16,359 nt of DNA from Phycisphaeraceae bacterium. Lineage in GTDB: Bacteria; Planctomycetota; Phycisphaerae; Phycisphaerales; Phycisphaeraceae. The position numbers and the translations under genes were made by a program. Under the pieces are notes generated by a model. The model was not told where the DNA came from, ran no database searches, and saw nothing but the letters and a program-made list of their open reading frames with translations. The stretch is taken from assembly GCA_029260695.1 (NCBI GenBank), contig JAJDCT010000394.1:1-16359 (forward strand), read 5' to 3'. This document shows, in pieces, positions 5,641 through 13,352 of this stretch (the stretch's first letter is position 1; each line of letters begins with the position of its first letter).

Positions 5641-6768
5641 ATGCTTGATATCGAGCCCGACAACACACCCGGCGCAACCTTACGTCGAATGCTTATGCTC
5701 TTGTTGGCGGCTTTGGTGATGGCGTTCGGGATCGCAGCACGAGCAGATTCGGTCAGGCTCTACGACCAGGTTGGTGTTGAAGGCTCGAGCGTCACCCTCA
5801 ATCAGGTCGCCCATCTCGACGGCCCGTCGGCTAGAGCGCTTGGCAAAGTGGTACTCGCATCACTCCAAGAAGGCCAGGCCGAGTTCACGGTCACACTCGA
5901 TGCTGTCGAAGCCGCGCTCGACGACGCCGGCGTCAACTGGGGTCTTGTCTCGCTCCGCGGATTCAATGCATGCAGGGTCATCCGACTGTCCTCCCCACCG
6001 GCACCGGTCCCCGACCAGGGACAGGCCTTTGCGGCAAACATCGAAACACCCATCGGCCTGAGCACCACACTCACTCTACGCGGCCTGCTCGAACAGCACA
6101 TCGCAGACCGTGCATCGACGAATCTTGACGACCTGCGGATCAAGTTCACGGAACGAGACACCAAGAAACTGGATATCCCGATCCTTGGTCGATCGGTCGA
6201 GGTCGAACCCACGTCCGCGAATACCCTCGGCAGGGTCCCGGTCGTGATACGGCTCTACGACGCACAACACATCGCCGAGACGATCAATGTCAGCGCCAAA
6301 GTCCAGCGTGTGCTCCTGGCGGTGGTCGCCGATGCGCCGATCTCACGGGGTGAGGTTTTTACACGATCCAAGCTGAAAGTCCGGGAATGTTACGTCGACG
6401 ATAACGCCGTCACGCCCATCACCGACCCCAGCTCGATCATCGGGCAGGAGTCGTCCTCGTCTCTGCGTGCCGGCCAGATGGTTTCCGCACGCATGGTCAA
6501 GTCACCGATCATGGTCAAGCGCGGCGAGCTGGTTGATGTCCGATGTTTTGTCGGCGGACTCGTGGTCAGGACCGTGGGGCGCGCCGCAGAGAACGGCTCG
6601 CGAGATGATCTGATCCGCATCCATAACGATGCCGGCGGCTCCAGGGGCGAAGATTACTACGCCATCGTCACCGGGCGTCGCCAGGCCGTCGTTTCCACGG
6701 GCGCTGTGCCGAAAGCCCAAGCCACGACCGCGATGGCTGACAACCAAGAGCAGGGGGCCACACCTTGA
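5641..6768 (+). CDS. flgA: P-ring assembly chaperone FlgA (long form)
   Basis: A 375-residue secreted periplasmic protein that helps FlgI assemble into the P ring. A hydrophobic segment at about residues 17-34 (MLMLLLAALVMAFGIAARA) with a likely cleavage after ARA looks like a Sec signal peptide, preceded by an unusually long 15-residue n-region; the later Mets at 17 and 19 are alternative starts, but AAGGA upstream supports 5641. The mature N-terminal domain (VTLNQVAHLDGPSARALG) is FlgA-like, and from about residue 228 there is the C-terminal SAF/antifreeze-like domain with APISRGEVFTRSKL, SSLRAGQMVSARMV and VKRGELVDVRC. It is much longer than the roughly 219-residue enteric FlgA. Three cysteines are present. 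The stop overlaps the flgH TTG start. Confidence 0.88.
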   Translation: MLDIEPDNTPGATLRRMLMLLLAALVMAFGIAARADSVRLYDQVGVEGSSVTLNQVAHLDGPSARALGKVVLASLQEGQAEFTVTLDAVEAALDDAGVNWGLVSLRGFNACRVIRLSSPPAPVPDQGQAFAANIETPIGLSTTLTLRGLLEQHIADRASTNLDDLRIKFTERDTKKLDIPILGRSVEVEPTSANTLGRVPVVIRLYDAQHIAETINVSAKVQRVLLAVVADAPISRGEVFTRSKLKVRECYVDDNAVTPITDPSSIIGQESSSSLRAGQMVSARMVKSPIMVKRGELVDVRCFVGGLVVRTVGRAAENGSRDDLIRIHNDAGGSRGEDYYAIVTGRRQAVVSTGAVPKAQATTAMADNQEQGATP

Positions 6769-7481
6769 AATCGTTTGTTGCCGTGTTTGTATTGATAGCC
6801 GCGACATTGGCGGTCACACAGGCCGTCCCGGTGCTGGGCCAGTCGTCTTCACTGTATCTTCGTCAAGAGCCGGCCGCAGCCGTACCGTCCCAGGTTCAAG
6901 GCCCCGGCATGCTTTCCCCCGTGATCGCTGCCAACAGCTTCCTCGCCGTGCAGATCCCCGAGCCCAGGCAGTACGCCAAGAACGACCTGGTCACGATCAT
7001 CATCCGCGAGTCATTCAAGACAGACCTCAAAGCCTCGTTGGAGACCGAGAAAGAACTGAAACTCGAAGGCGAGATCTCCGACTTAATCGACTTGGACAAG
7101 CTATTGGAACTGGTCGTTCAGCCCGACGGCTTCGCCGAAGGCAACCCCAAGGTTGGCGTGGATATGACCAATGAGTGGGAAGGCGACGGCGATTACTCAC
7201 GCTCCGAAAGCATGACCGGCCGACTCACCGCGCGGATCGCAGATGTCAAGCCAAACGGCACCCTGATCCTCGAAGCCAAACAAACGATTGTCCACGACCG
7301 CGAAGAGCTGATGATTACCCTCACCGGCACCTGCCGCGCCGCGGACATCACCCTCGACAACACCGTGCTCTCTACCGAGTTGTACGACCTGAATATGAAC
7401 AAGCAGCACAAAGGCGAGTTGAAGAAGTCGACCCGCAAGGGATTCCTGACGAATTTCTTCGACGCGATTTTTAGTTTCTGA
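6765..7481 (+). CDS. flgH: Flagellar L-ring protein FlgH, apparently without a lipobox
   Basis: A 238-residue L-ring subunit of the outer-membrane bushing. The start is TTG at 6765, overlapping the flgA stop as TTGA, with AGGGGG 7 nt upstream. The N-terminus MKSFVAVFVLIAATLAVTQA is a clear signal peptide. Family features follow: NDLVTIIIRESFKTDL (about residues 73-88), SRSESMTGRLTARI (about 146-159) and the C-terminal NGTLILEAKQ, ITLTGTCRAADI, and NTVLSTELYDL blocks. Canonical FlgH is a lipoprotein with a Cys at the signal-peptide end; here the region reads AVPVLGQSSSLYL with no Cys, and the only Cys in the protein lies far inside the mature chain. It would therefore be released by signal peptidase I and sit in the ring without a lipid anchor. 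Confidence 0.9.
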   Translation: MKSFVAVFVLIAATLAVTQAVPVLGQSSSLYLRQEPAAAVPSQVQGPGMLSPVIAANSFLAVQIPEPRQYAKNDLVTIIIRESFKTDLKASLETEKELKLEGEISDLIDLDKLLELVVQPDGFAEGNPKVGVDMTNEWEGDGDYSRSESMTGRLTARIADVKPNGTLILEAKQTIVHDREELMITLTGTCRAADITLDNTVLSTELYDLNMNKQHKGELKKSTRKGFLTNFFDAIFSF

Positions 7482-7533
7482 ACCCATGGATATCGGGGCC
7501 GGCCACCGACGAACCGTAGAGAAGAAGTAAAGC

Positions 7534-8619
7534 ATGAAACCACGTAGCGTCCAATGGATATCGGGGCTCTTGATCGCGGCGGCGTTTGCCGTCTTACCCG
7601 CCAGCGCTGTGCAGGTTCAGGACATCGCCCGTCTCAAGGGGTCGGAGTCCAACAAGATCCTGGGCATGGGGCTGGTCGTCGGGCTCAACGGCACGGGTGA
7701 CGGCGGTAAATTCGCCCCCGCGATGAGGCCCCTTGCAGAGATGATCGGCCGGTTCGTCGACCCCAACACCGTCTGGACCGAACTCAAAGACGCCAAGAAC
7801 GTCGCGCTTGTCTCTATCACCGCTGAACTCCCCGCCAACGGCGTCCGTGAAGGCGACCGGGTCGATGTCCGTGTCTCCTCGATCGGCCCCGCCAAGAGCC
7901 TCAAGGGCGGCACCCTCTTCATGGTCCCCCTCATGGCGCCACGCCCCGATACCGAAATGATCTTCGCCTTCGCCGAAGGCTCGGTCAGCATCGAGGACGA
8001 GGACAACCCGACCGTCGGTGTGATCGATAACGGCGCCACACTCACACGCGACATCATGACCAAGCATGTGCACAACGGGCAGATCACGCTTGTGATCGAT
8101 GACGAGCACACCTCCTGGCCCGTCGCCCGGAACCTGGCACAGAATATTAACGACGAGCTCGCACCGGAAGGCCCACGGCTGGCGCGTGCGATCGATCCTA
8201 AGAACGTCACGGTCCAGATACCCATGTGGGAACGCAACGACCCGTCCTTGTTCTTAAGCAAGCTCATGGTGATGTCATTCCCCACCTCGCTGATGCCGAT
8301 CGAGGCCCGTGTTGTGATTAACGAGCGCACCGGAACGATCGTGATGTCCGGGAACGTTGAGATCAGTCCCGTCGTGATCTCCAAGAAAGGACTGACGATC
8401 ACCCGGTTAAGCCCCATCCCGGTGCCCGACCCCGCCAATCCCGCCTCGTTAGAAGACCACTTCGTCGGGCTCGACCCCGCGGACAGTGGCGGCACTAGGC
8501 TCGCTGATCTGATCGAAGCATTTAACCAGCTAAAAGTAGACGCCAAGGACCGCATCGAGATCATCAAGGCCATCGACGCCGCGGGACACCTGCACGCAAA
8601 ACTGGTCTTCGAGTTGTAA
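7534..8619 (+). CDS. flgI: Flagellar P-ring protein FlgI
   Basis: A 361-residue periplasmic P-ring subunit, almost the same length as enteric FlgI (365). The signal peptide MKPRSVQWISGLLIAAAF ends at about ASA (residue 25), after which the mature chain begins VQVQDIARLKG and continues to NKILGMGLVVGLNGTGDGG, the hallmark FlgI segment. GDRVDVRVSSIGPAKSLKGG (about 109-128) and the C-terminal ADLIEAFNQLKVDAKDRIEI are also typical. The start at ATG 7534 follows an AGAAGAAG tract. It lies 52 nt after flgH and 2 nt before flgJ. No unusual truncations are seen. Confidence 0.96.
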   Translation: MKPRSVQWISGLLIAAAFAVLPASAVQVQDIARLKGSESNKILGMGLVVGLNGTGDGGKFAPAMRPLAEMIGRFVDPNTVWTELKDAKNVALVSITAELPANGVREGDRVDVRVSSIGPAKSLKGGTLFMVPLMAPRPDTEMIFAFAEGSVSIEDEDNPTVGVIDNGATLTRDIMTKHVHNGQITLVIDDEHTSWPVARNLAQNINDELAPEGPRLARAIDPKNVTVQIPMWERNDPSLFLSKLMVMSFPTSLMPIEARVVINERTGTIVMSGNVEISPVVISKKGLTITRLSPIPVPDPANPASLEDHFVGLDPADSGGTRLADLIEAFNQLKVDAKDRIEIIKAIDAAGHLHAKLVFEL

Positions 8620-8621
8620 GC

Positions 8622-9029
8622 ATGAATATCCAGACGCTGAATATTCCGTCACCGACCGCCCCGGGGCTTGCCTTGCCCAAGCCTACCGGGGACCGTTTTG
8701 CGCGTGAGCTGCGTGCCGCCGCGACAGATGCCGGCGGACTCGATCCTCTGAGGGCCAAGACCCTGCGCAAGACCGCCGAGCAGTTGGTCGCCACCACATT
8801 CATCATGCCCATGCTCGCAAAGATGCGCGAAGACCCGTTCAAGAGCGATCTATTTCACGGCGGGCAGACCGAGGAGGTCTTCGGGCAGCGCCTGGACACC
8901 GTCCTCGCAGAGCGGATCGTCTCCAAGGCCGATTTCTCAATTGTCGACGCCGTCTACCGCTCCGTTGCCGAGCGCGCAGCTTCGGTGACCAGCGACATTG
9001 ACGGCAAAGGGGTTGACACCCATGGATAA
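8622..9029 (+). CDS. flgJ: FlgJ-like rod-binding protein (single domain, no muramidase)
   Basis: A 135-residue protein matching only the N-terminal rod-binding half of FlgJ. Key text is LRKTAEQLVATTFIMPMLAKMRED (in two parts, about residues 48-71), then HGGQTEEVFGQRLDTVLAERI (about 79-99), which corresponds to the conserved GxxxExxFxxxLDxxLAxxI pattern of this domain. The glucosaminidase half of enteric FlgJ (about 313 residues in total) is absent, so cell-wall opening for the rod must be done by a separate enzyme. It starts 2 nt after the flgI stop without a clear Shine-Dalgarno, so translation probably depends on flgI. Its last 8 nt overlap flgN. Confidence 0.85.
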   Translation: MNIQTLNIPSPTAPGLALPKPTGDRFARELRAAATDAGGLDPLRAKTLRKTAEQLVATTFIMPMLAKMREDPFKSDLFHGGQTEEVFGQRLDTVLAERIVSKADFSIVDAVYRSVAERAASVTSDIDGKGVDTHG

Positions 9030-9540
9030 CAGTAATGCCTCGACTCAGACAGCTTCACTCGAACAGACGCTCCGCCAGCAATTGAGCCTGCACAGCGAAT
9101 TGCTCGAACTGCTCAAACGCAAGCGCGACGTGCTCCGAAGCAGCGACACGAGGGCCGCGATCGGGCTTTGCACACTCGAACACGAGAAGATCCAGAAGAT
9201 AGCCGAGTTGGAGAAGCATCGCCTCGAACTCGTTGCGGAACTGACACTGTCGGTCGATCCTCAGGCCAAGGAGCCTTTGAGCATGTCCGAACTCGCCGAC
9301 CGTTTGGGTGAGCCAGCGAGGGGCAGGCTGTTGGTGCTGCGTCATCAACTGCTCGAACGGATGAAAGCGGTGCATTATGAAACCGGGATCGTCCGTCGCG
9401 CCACCGAGACACTATCCAAACATATGAACGGGATCGTTCAGACCATCGGCGCACTATCCGCCGGTGTTTCCACCTACGGCAACCGGGGGGCGTTCCCCCA
9501 GAGCAACACCGCCGTTAGCACCTTCAGCGCCACCGCGTAA
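9022..9540 (+). CDS. flgN: FlgN-like export chaperone for FlgK/FlgL
   Basis: A 172-residue, mostly helical protein with heptad-like pattern (LRQQLSLHSELLELLKRKRD at the start, and HYETGIVRRATETLSKH near the end), as expected for the FlgN family, which binds the C-termini of the hook-filament junction proteins and pilots them to the export gate. Sequence similarity to enteric FlgN is low, so the call leans on length, helical pattern and its place directly before flgK and flgL. I chose ATG 9022 (MDNSNASTQ) because AAAGGGG lies about 9 nt upstream; an in-frame TTG at 8998 would add 8 residues. It overlaps flgJ by 8 nt. The tail after about residue 145 is low-complexity (Ser/Thr/Ala). Confidence 0.75.
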   Translation: MDNSNASTQTASLEQTLRQQLSLHSELLELLKRKRDVLRSSDTRAAIGLCTLEHEKIQKIAELEKHRLELVAELTLSVDPQAKEPLSMSELADRLGEPARGRLLVLRHQLLERMKAVHYETGIVRRATETLSKHMNGIVQTIGALSAGVSTYGNRGAFPQSNTAVSTFSATA

Positions 9541-9554
9541 CAGACCGTTTCAAG

Positions 9555-9587
9555 GCTAACTGCTAATAGCTAAAAGCTAAAGGCTAC
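9555..9587. repeat. Short GCTAA-type degenerate repeat
   Basis: In the 53-nt gap between flgN and flgK the sequence cycles through GCTAA-like units (GCTAACT, GCTAATA, GCTAAAA, GCTAAAG, GCTAC). It is a short degenerate tandem repeat of about 7-nt units. It ends only a few nt before the flgK ATG, so its last AAAGG also serves as a possible ribosome site. Function unknown. Confidence 0.4.
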
Positions 9588-9593
9588 GGACTC

Positions 9594-11312
9594 ATGGGAC
9601 TCATCGGTTCATTACAGGTTGGTCGATCAGGGCTGCTGGCGTCGCAGTCTGCGCTGCAGGTCGTCGGGCAGAACCTGGCGAACCTTTCAACCGAGGGCTA
9701 CCACCGCCAGAAGATCACCCTCGCGCCCGAACGCTCTCAGGAGATCGGCCCGGGGCTGTTCCTGGGTAGGGGCGTGAAGATCCAGTCGATCACCCGTGTT
9801 ATCGACGAGGCTTTGGAGTCCCGGCTGCGCAGCTCAATCTCAGATCAGTCCGCCTCAGATATCCGCCAGCAATTGCTCGGCCGCATCGAAGCCATCGAAA
9901 ACGAATTCTCCGGCACCGACCTGTCCAACTCGCTTAGTGAATTCTTCAACGCCTTCAGCCAACTATCGAACAACCCCCAGGATGTTTCTCGCCGCACGCT
10001 CTTGGCCGAGCAAGCGGGTAGCCTGACCGGGTTCATCCGCGACCTCGACGCCGAACTGGGCAATGTTCAACGCCAGACGATCAGCCAAACCGACCAGACC
10101 GTCGAGGCCGTGAACGATTTGTTGACCCGTATCGCCAATCTGAACACCCAGGTCGCCGTGCAGAGCAGAGGCTCCGGCGGGGCCCCCGGCCTACGCGACC
10201 AACGCGACCAACTGCTATCCGAGCTATCACAGTTCCTGGATATCTCGACCGTCGAGCAGTCCAGCGGCTCGGTCGATGTCTTCGTCGGATCGCTCCCGAT
10301 CGTTCTTAATAACAATAGCCGTGGCGTCGAACTCCTCAAAGAGACCCTAAACGGTGAAACCGTCACCAAGGTCGTGATCTCTGCCGACAAGAGCCCCCTT
10401 GACATCACATCTGGTGAACTGGGCGCATTGATCCAATTCAAAGAGCAGGACATCCGGGACGCGATCGATGCACTCGACACGCTTTCGTCACAATTAATCT
10501 TCCAGGTCAACCGCATCCACTCCAGTGGCCAAGGCCTGGACCTGGTCGACAGCGTTACCGGCGCCACCGCAGTCACCGACCCGACGGTTGCGCTCAACGA
10601 CCCCGCGACCGACCTGACGATCTTGCCCACGCATGGATCGTTCCAGATGCACGTCGTGCAGAAGTCGACCGGTCAGGTTATCACCACGACGATCAACATC
10701 GACCTGGACGGCGTCAACCCCGCAAGCGATACCACGCTGAACAGCCTGGCCGCGGATATCGACTTAGCGAACAGCGTCACCGCAAGCGTCACACCCGACG
10801 GCCGGCTACAGATCGACACCGATACCAGCGACTTCCAGATCAGTTTCAGCGACGATAATTCGGATACGCTTGCGGTGCTGGGGATCAACACGTTCTTCAC
10901 CGGGACAAATGCTTTTGACATCGAAGTCAATCCGGTGTTGGCAGCCAGCCCACGCCTGATCGCCGCCGCCGCCGCCGGTGCGACTGGGGCCAACCCAGGC
11001 AATAACAACAACGCCCTGGCGATCGCCGCCCTGCGCGACCAGGCGATCACCGAACTCAACGGCCTGAGCCTGACACAGCACTGGAACCGCCACGTCGAGG
11101 ACTTCGCCGTGCGGCAGGCCCAGTCCCGTCAGCAGTTCCAGGCCGACACCGTCGTCCGCGAGGGGCTCGCCACCCAGCAGCAATCGATCTCCGGCGTGAA
11201 CGCAGACGAAGAATCGATCGACCTGATCCAGTTTCAGCGCGCTTTCCAAGCCAGCGCCAGGCTCTTGACCGTGATCGACGAGATGCTGGAAACGCTTATC
11301 GCCTCCGTATAA
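9594..11312 (+). CDS. flgK: Hook-filament junction protein 1, FlgK
   Basis: A 572-residue axial protein (enteric FlgK is about 547) that caps the hook as the first junction layer. The N-terminus carries LLASQSALQVVGQNLANLSTEGYHRQ, given in parts: the SQSALQVVGQNLAN D0 helix and the NLSTEGYHRQ motif. RDQRDQLLSELSQFLDI (about 202-218) is the typical FlgK block, and the C-terminus has SGVNADEESIDLIQFQRAF followed by a helix to IASV. Residues about 344-430 form a beta-rich insertion ending in LAVLGI, like the flagellin hook IN motif found three times in the neighbouring FlgL. No cysteines are seen. A short run of GCTAA-type repeats lies just before the start. Confidence 0.92.
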   Translation: MGLIGSLQVGRSGLLASQSALQVVGQNLANLSTEGYHRQKITLAPERSQEIGPGLFLGRGVKIQSITRVIDEALESRLRSSISDQSASDIRQQLLGRIEAIENEFSGTDLSNSLSEFFNAFSQLSNNPQDVSRRTLLAEQAGSLTGFIRDLDAELGNVQRQTISQTDQTVEAVNDLLTRIANLNTQVAVQSRGSGGAPGLRDQRDQLLSELSQFLDISTVEQSSGSVDVFVGSLPIVLNNNSRGVELLKETLNGETVTKVVISADKSPLDITSGELGALIQFKEQDIRDAIDALDTLSSQLIFQVNRIHSSGQGLDLVDSVTGATAVTDPTVALNDPATDLTILPTHGSFQMHVVQKSTGQVITTTINIDLDGVNPASDTTLNSLAADIDLANSVTASVTPDGRLQIDTDTSDFQISFSDDNSDTLAVLGINTFFTGTNAFDIEVNPVLAASPRLIAAAAAGATGANPGNNNNALAIAALRDQAITELNGLSLTQHWNRHVEDFAVRQAQSRQQFQADTVVREGLATQQQSISGVNADEESIDLIQFQRAFQASARLLTVIDEMLETLIASV

Positions 11313-11352
11313 CTATGACCCGGATCCCAGGCTCCCGACCTTAGGCCAGACA

Positions 11353-13293
11353 ATGTCCTCAATCTCGCGCACAACTTCACAGATGATTAGCAATCGGATG
11401 CTATCCACACTGCGCCAGACCAACGCGAGTCTGTTCGACGTACAACGTCAGATCAGCACCGGGCAGAAGCAGTCCATCCCATCGGACGATCCCAGCAACG
11501 CCAGCGCCATCCTGTTCCTGCGCCAGGGATTAACCGCTAGGGAGCAGCACGAAGAGAATCTAGTGCACTCCGCGGGGGTTCTGAACAACGCCGACCAGGC
11601 CTTGGGCGAAACGACCAACATCCTCATTGAGGCGCAGGCCATCGCGTCTAGTCTGATCAACGCCAGCGAGGAAGAGCGCCAGGCCGAAGCCCTGGTCATC
11701 GACGCCCAGATCAAGGGGTTGCTGGACCTGGCAAACCGCCAGCTTGACGGCGTATCGTTATTCGGGGGCAATGCCGGGGCCGCCGATGGAGGCCAGGTCT
11801 TCGAGGAGTTCCTCGGGGGCATCCGTTATACCGGGTCTGACGAGAATCTCCTGGCCGACACCGGCTTAGTTGAGAACCACTCCTTTACGAGTAACGGCGT
11901 CGAAGCCTTCGGGGCTTTGTCCTCACGGGTAAAGACCCAGGTCGATCTCGACCCCGACTCCTCCATCACGGCTAAGCTTAATGACCTCGACGGGGTATTC
12001 AATCAAGGCATCCGCAGGGGCCCGGTCAACCTCACCGTAGACGGCACGCAGGTCACGGTCGACCTGTCAGACGCCGACACACTGGGTGATGTCCGATCTC
12101 GGATCAACGGCGCGATCAACGCCATCGATCCCACCGCTGGCGCCATAGCGCTCGGCACGACGGCCTTCGAGCTGACCAATACCGCTGGGCACACGATCGT
12201 CATCGCCGATATCGGTAACGCCCAGACCGCATCGGACCTGGGCATCAACCTCCCGGCCCTTGCTCCGGGCGGTGGTACAGTCTTCGGCGGCGACATAAAT
12301 CGACGGCTCACGCTGACCACCGTGCTGACCGACCTGGGGCCGACGGTCGACTTCCTTGGCGGCCTCTCTATCACTCAGGGCGAGCAGACCCGCGTCGCCG
12401 ATTTCTCTGCCGCGGGTACGATCCAGGACCTGGTCAACGAGATCGATCGGCTGGAGCTTGGACTCCGCCTGCAGATTAACGACGAGGCAAATGGCCTGGA
12501 CTTAATCAGTGAGGTCAATGGGCTCCGCCTGTCCATCGGAGAAAACGGGGGGACCACGGCCGCCGACTTAGGCATCCGGACCTACGGCCTGCCGACCGCC
12601 CTCGCCGATTTCCGCGACGGCCTGGGTATCGAACCGATTACGGGCCAAGACGACTTCCAACTCACACTCAAGAACGGCGTCAATTTCGCGGTCGATGCCT
12701 CGGGCCTGGGCACCGTGGATGAACTCATCACCGCCATCGAAACCGCCGCCACCGGGGCAGGCCTCACCCTCGGCGTTAACTTCTCCGTCGGTCTGGCGAC
12801 CACCGGCAACGGCCTGGTCTTCCAGGACACCACCGGAGGCGCAGGCACGTTTACGATCACACGCGTCGGCCAGAGCCTCGTCGCAGACCAACTGGGCATC
12901 CTCAAGGAGGACGGAGCGGCCGCAACCTTCCAGAGCGCCGACAACGCAACCGTCCGTGTCGAGAATGCTTTCACACATTTAGTAGATTTACGCAACGCAT
13001 TACTCAATAACGACACGCTTGGCATCACACTTGCAGGTAGCAGTCTCGAAGCGGATACCCGCACGGTCACCCAGGCCCGCGCCAGCGTCGGCGTAAGGGC
13101 ACAAAGGGTCGAGCGTCAGCAAGAACGGTCACAGGACCTTGGATTGTTGGAACAGACCATGCTTAGTGATTTGCAGGACGCAGACCTAACCGAAGTCATC
13201 ACGCGATTCCAGCAATTGCAAACGCAGTTACAAATCTCGTTGCAGATGGGAGCGCAAAATCTGCAACTGAGTTTACTCGACTTCTTGCGCTAA
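11353..13293 (+). CDS. flgL: Hook-filament junction protein 3, FlgL, enlarged with repeat domains
   Basis: A 646-residue junction protein, about twice the length of enteric FlgL (317). The N-terminus has MISNRMLSTLRQTNASLFDV and QRQISTGQKQSIPSDDPS, the flagellin-like D0/D1 start of FlgL; the C-terminus has SVGVRAQRVERQQERSQDL and EVITRFQQLQTQLQISLQM, which return into the coiled coil. Between them, residues about 224-516 hold three similar beta-rich units, each ending in a Leu-Gly-Ile motif: about 224-299 (ending SDLGI), 337-408 (ending ADLGI) and 433-516 (ending DQLGI). Each has a Ser/Thr-Leu-x-Asp-Leu/Val-helix element in the middle, as in the Flagellin_IN motif. These would form surface domains on the junction. 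It lies 40 nt after flgK; the ribosome site is weak. Confidence 0.9.
   Translation: MSSISRTTSQMISNRMLSTLRQTNASLFDVQRQISTGQKQSIPSDDPSNASAILFLRQGLTAREQHEENLVHSAGVLNNADQALGETTNILIEAQAIASSLINASEEERQAEALVIDAQIKGLLDLANRQLDGVSLFGGNAGAADGGQVFEEFLGGIRYTGSDENLLADTGLVENHSFTSNGVEAFGALSSRVKTQVDLDPDSSITAKLNDLDGVFNQGIRRGPVNLTVDGTQVTVDLSDADTLGDVRSRINGAINAIDPTAGAIALGTTAFELTNTAGHTIVIADIGNAQTASDLGINLPALAPGGGTVFGGDINRRLTLTTVLTDLGPTVDFLGGLSITQGEQTRVADFSAAGTIQDLVNEIDRLELGLRLQINDEANGLDLISEVNGLRLSIGENGGTTAADLGIRTYGLPTALADFRDGLGIEPITGQDDFQLTLKNGVNFAVDASGLGTVDELITAIETAATGAGLTLGVNFSVGLATTGNGLVFQDTTGGAGTFTITRVGQSLVADQLGILKEDGAAATFQSADNATVRVENAFTHLVDLRNALLNNDTLGITLAGSSLEADTRTVTQARASVGVRAQRVERQQERSQDLGLLEQTMLSDLQDADLTEVITRFQQLQTQLQISLQMGAQNLQLSLLDFLR
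13020..13035 (+). promoter_or_regulatory. Sigma-54-like promoter inside flgL
   Basis: TGGCAT-CACAC-TTGCA matches TGGCAC-N5-TTGCW except for one position before the spacer and the following G, with exact GG/GC spacing. It lies in an AT-richer pocket of the gene. Transcription would start near 13046 and run through the end of flgL into fliW-csrA-fliC, with a leader of nearly 390 nt before fliW. Being inside a coding region, it may be coincidence. Confidence 0.3.
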
Positions 13294-13311
13294 CCAGCGC
13301 AAGCCTTGCGC
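13284..13311 (+). other. Two overlapping, mutually exclusive hairpins at the flgL stop
   Basis: Three arms lie in a row: CTTGCGC (13284-13290), GCGCAAG (13297-13303) and CTTGCGC (13305-13311). Arm 1 with arm 2 makes a perfect 7-bp hairpin with a 6-nt loop around the flgL stop codon; arm 2 with arm 3 makes a 6-bp hairpin with a 3-nt loop. They cannot form together. No U tract follows, so neither is a standard terminator. Confidence 0.45.
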
Positions 13312-13352
13312 AGCCCGGCGGCTCATCGGCCAGCTAACGGGCACGAACGACA

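Noticed and set aside
7617..8573. Long minus-strand open frame (318 codons) opposite flgI
   Set aside because: A Ser/Arg-rich antisense shadow of a well-supported gene; GC-rich codon use commonly leaves such frames open. The same holds for long antisense frames under flgK, flgL and fliC.
8998..9021. TTG at 8998 as the flgN start
   Set aside because: ATG 9022 has a better ribosome site (AAAGGGG) at proper spacing, and the added 8 residues have no support.
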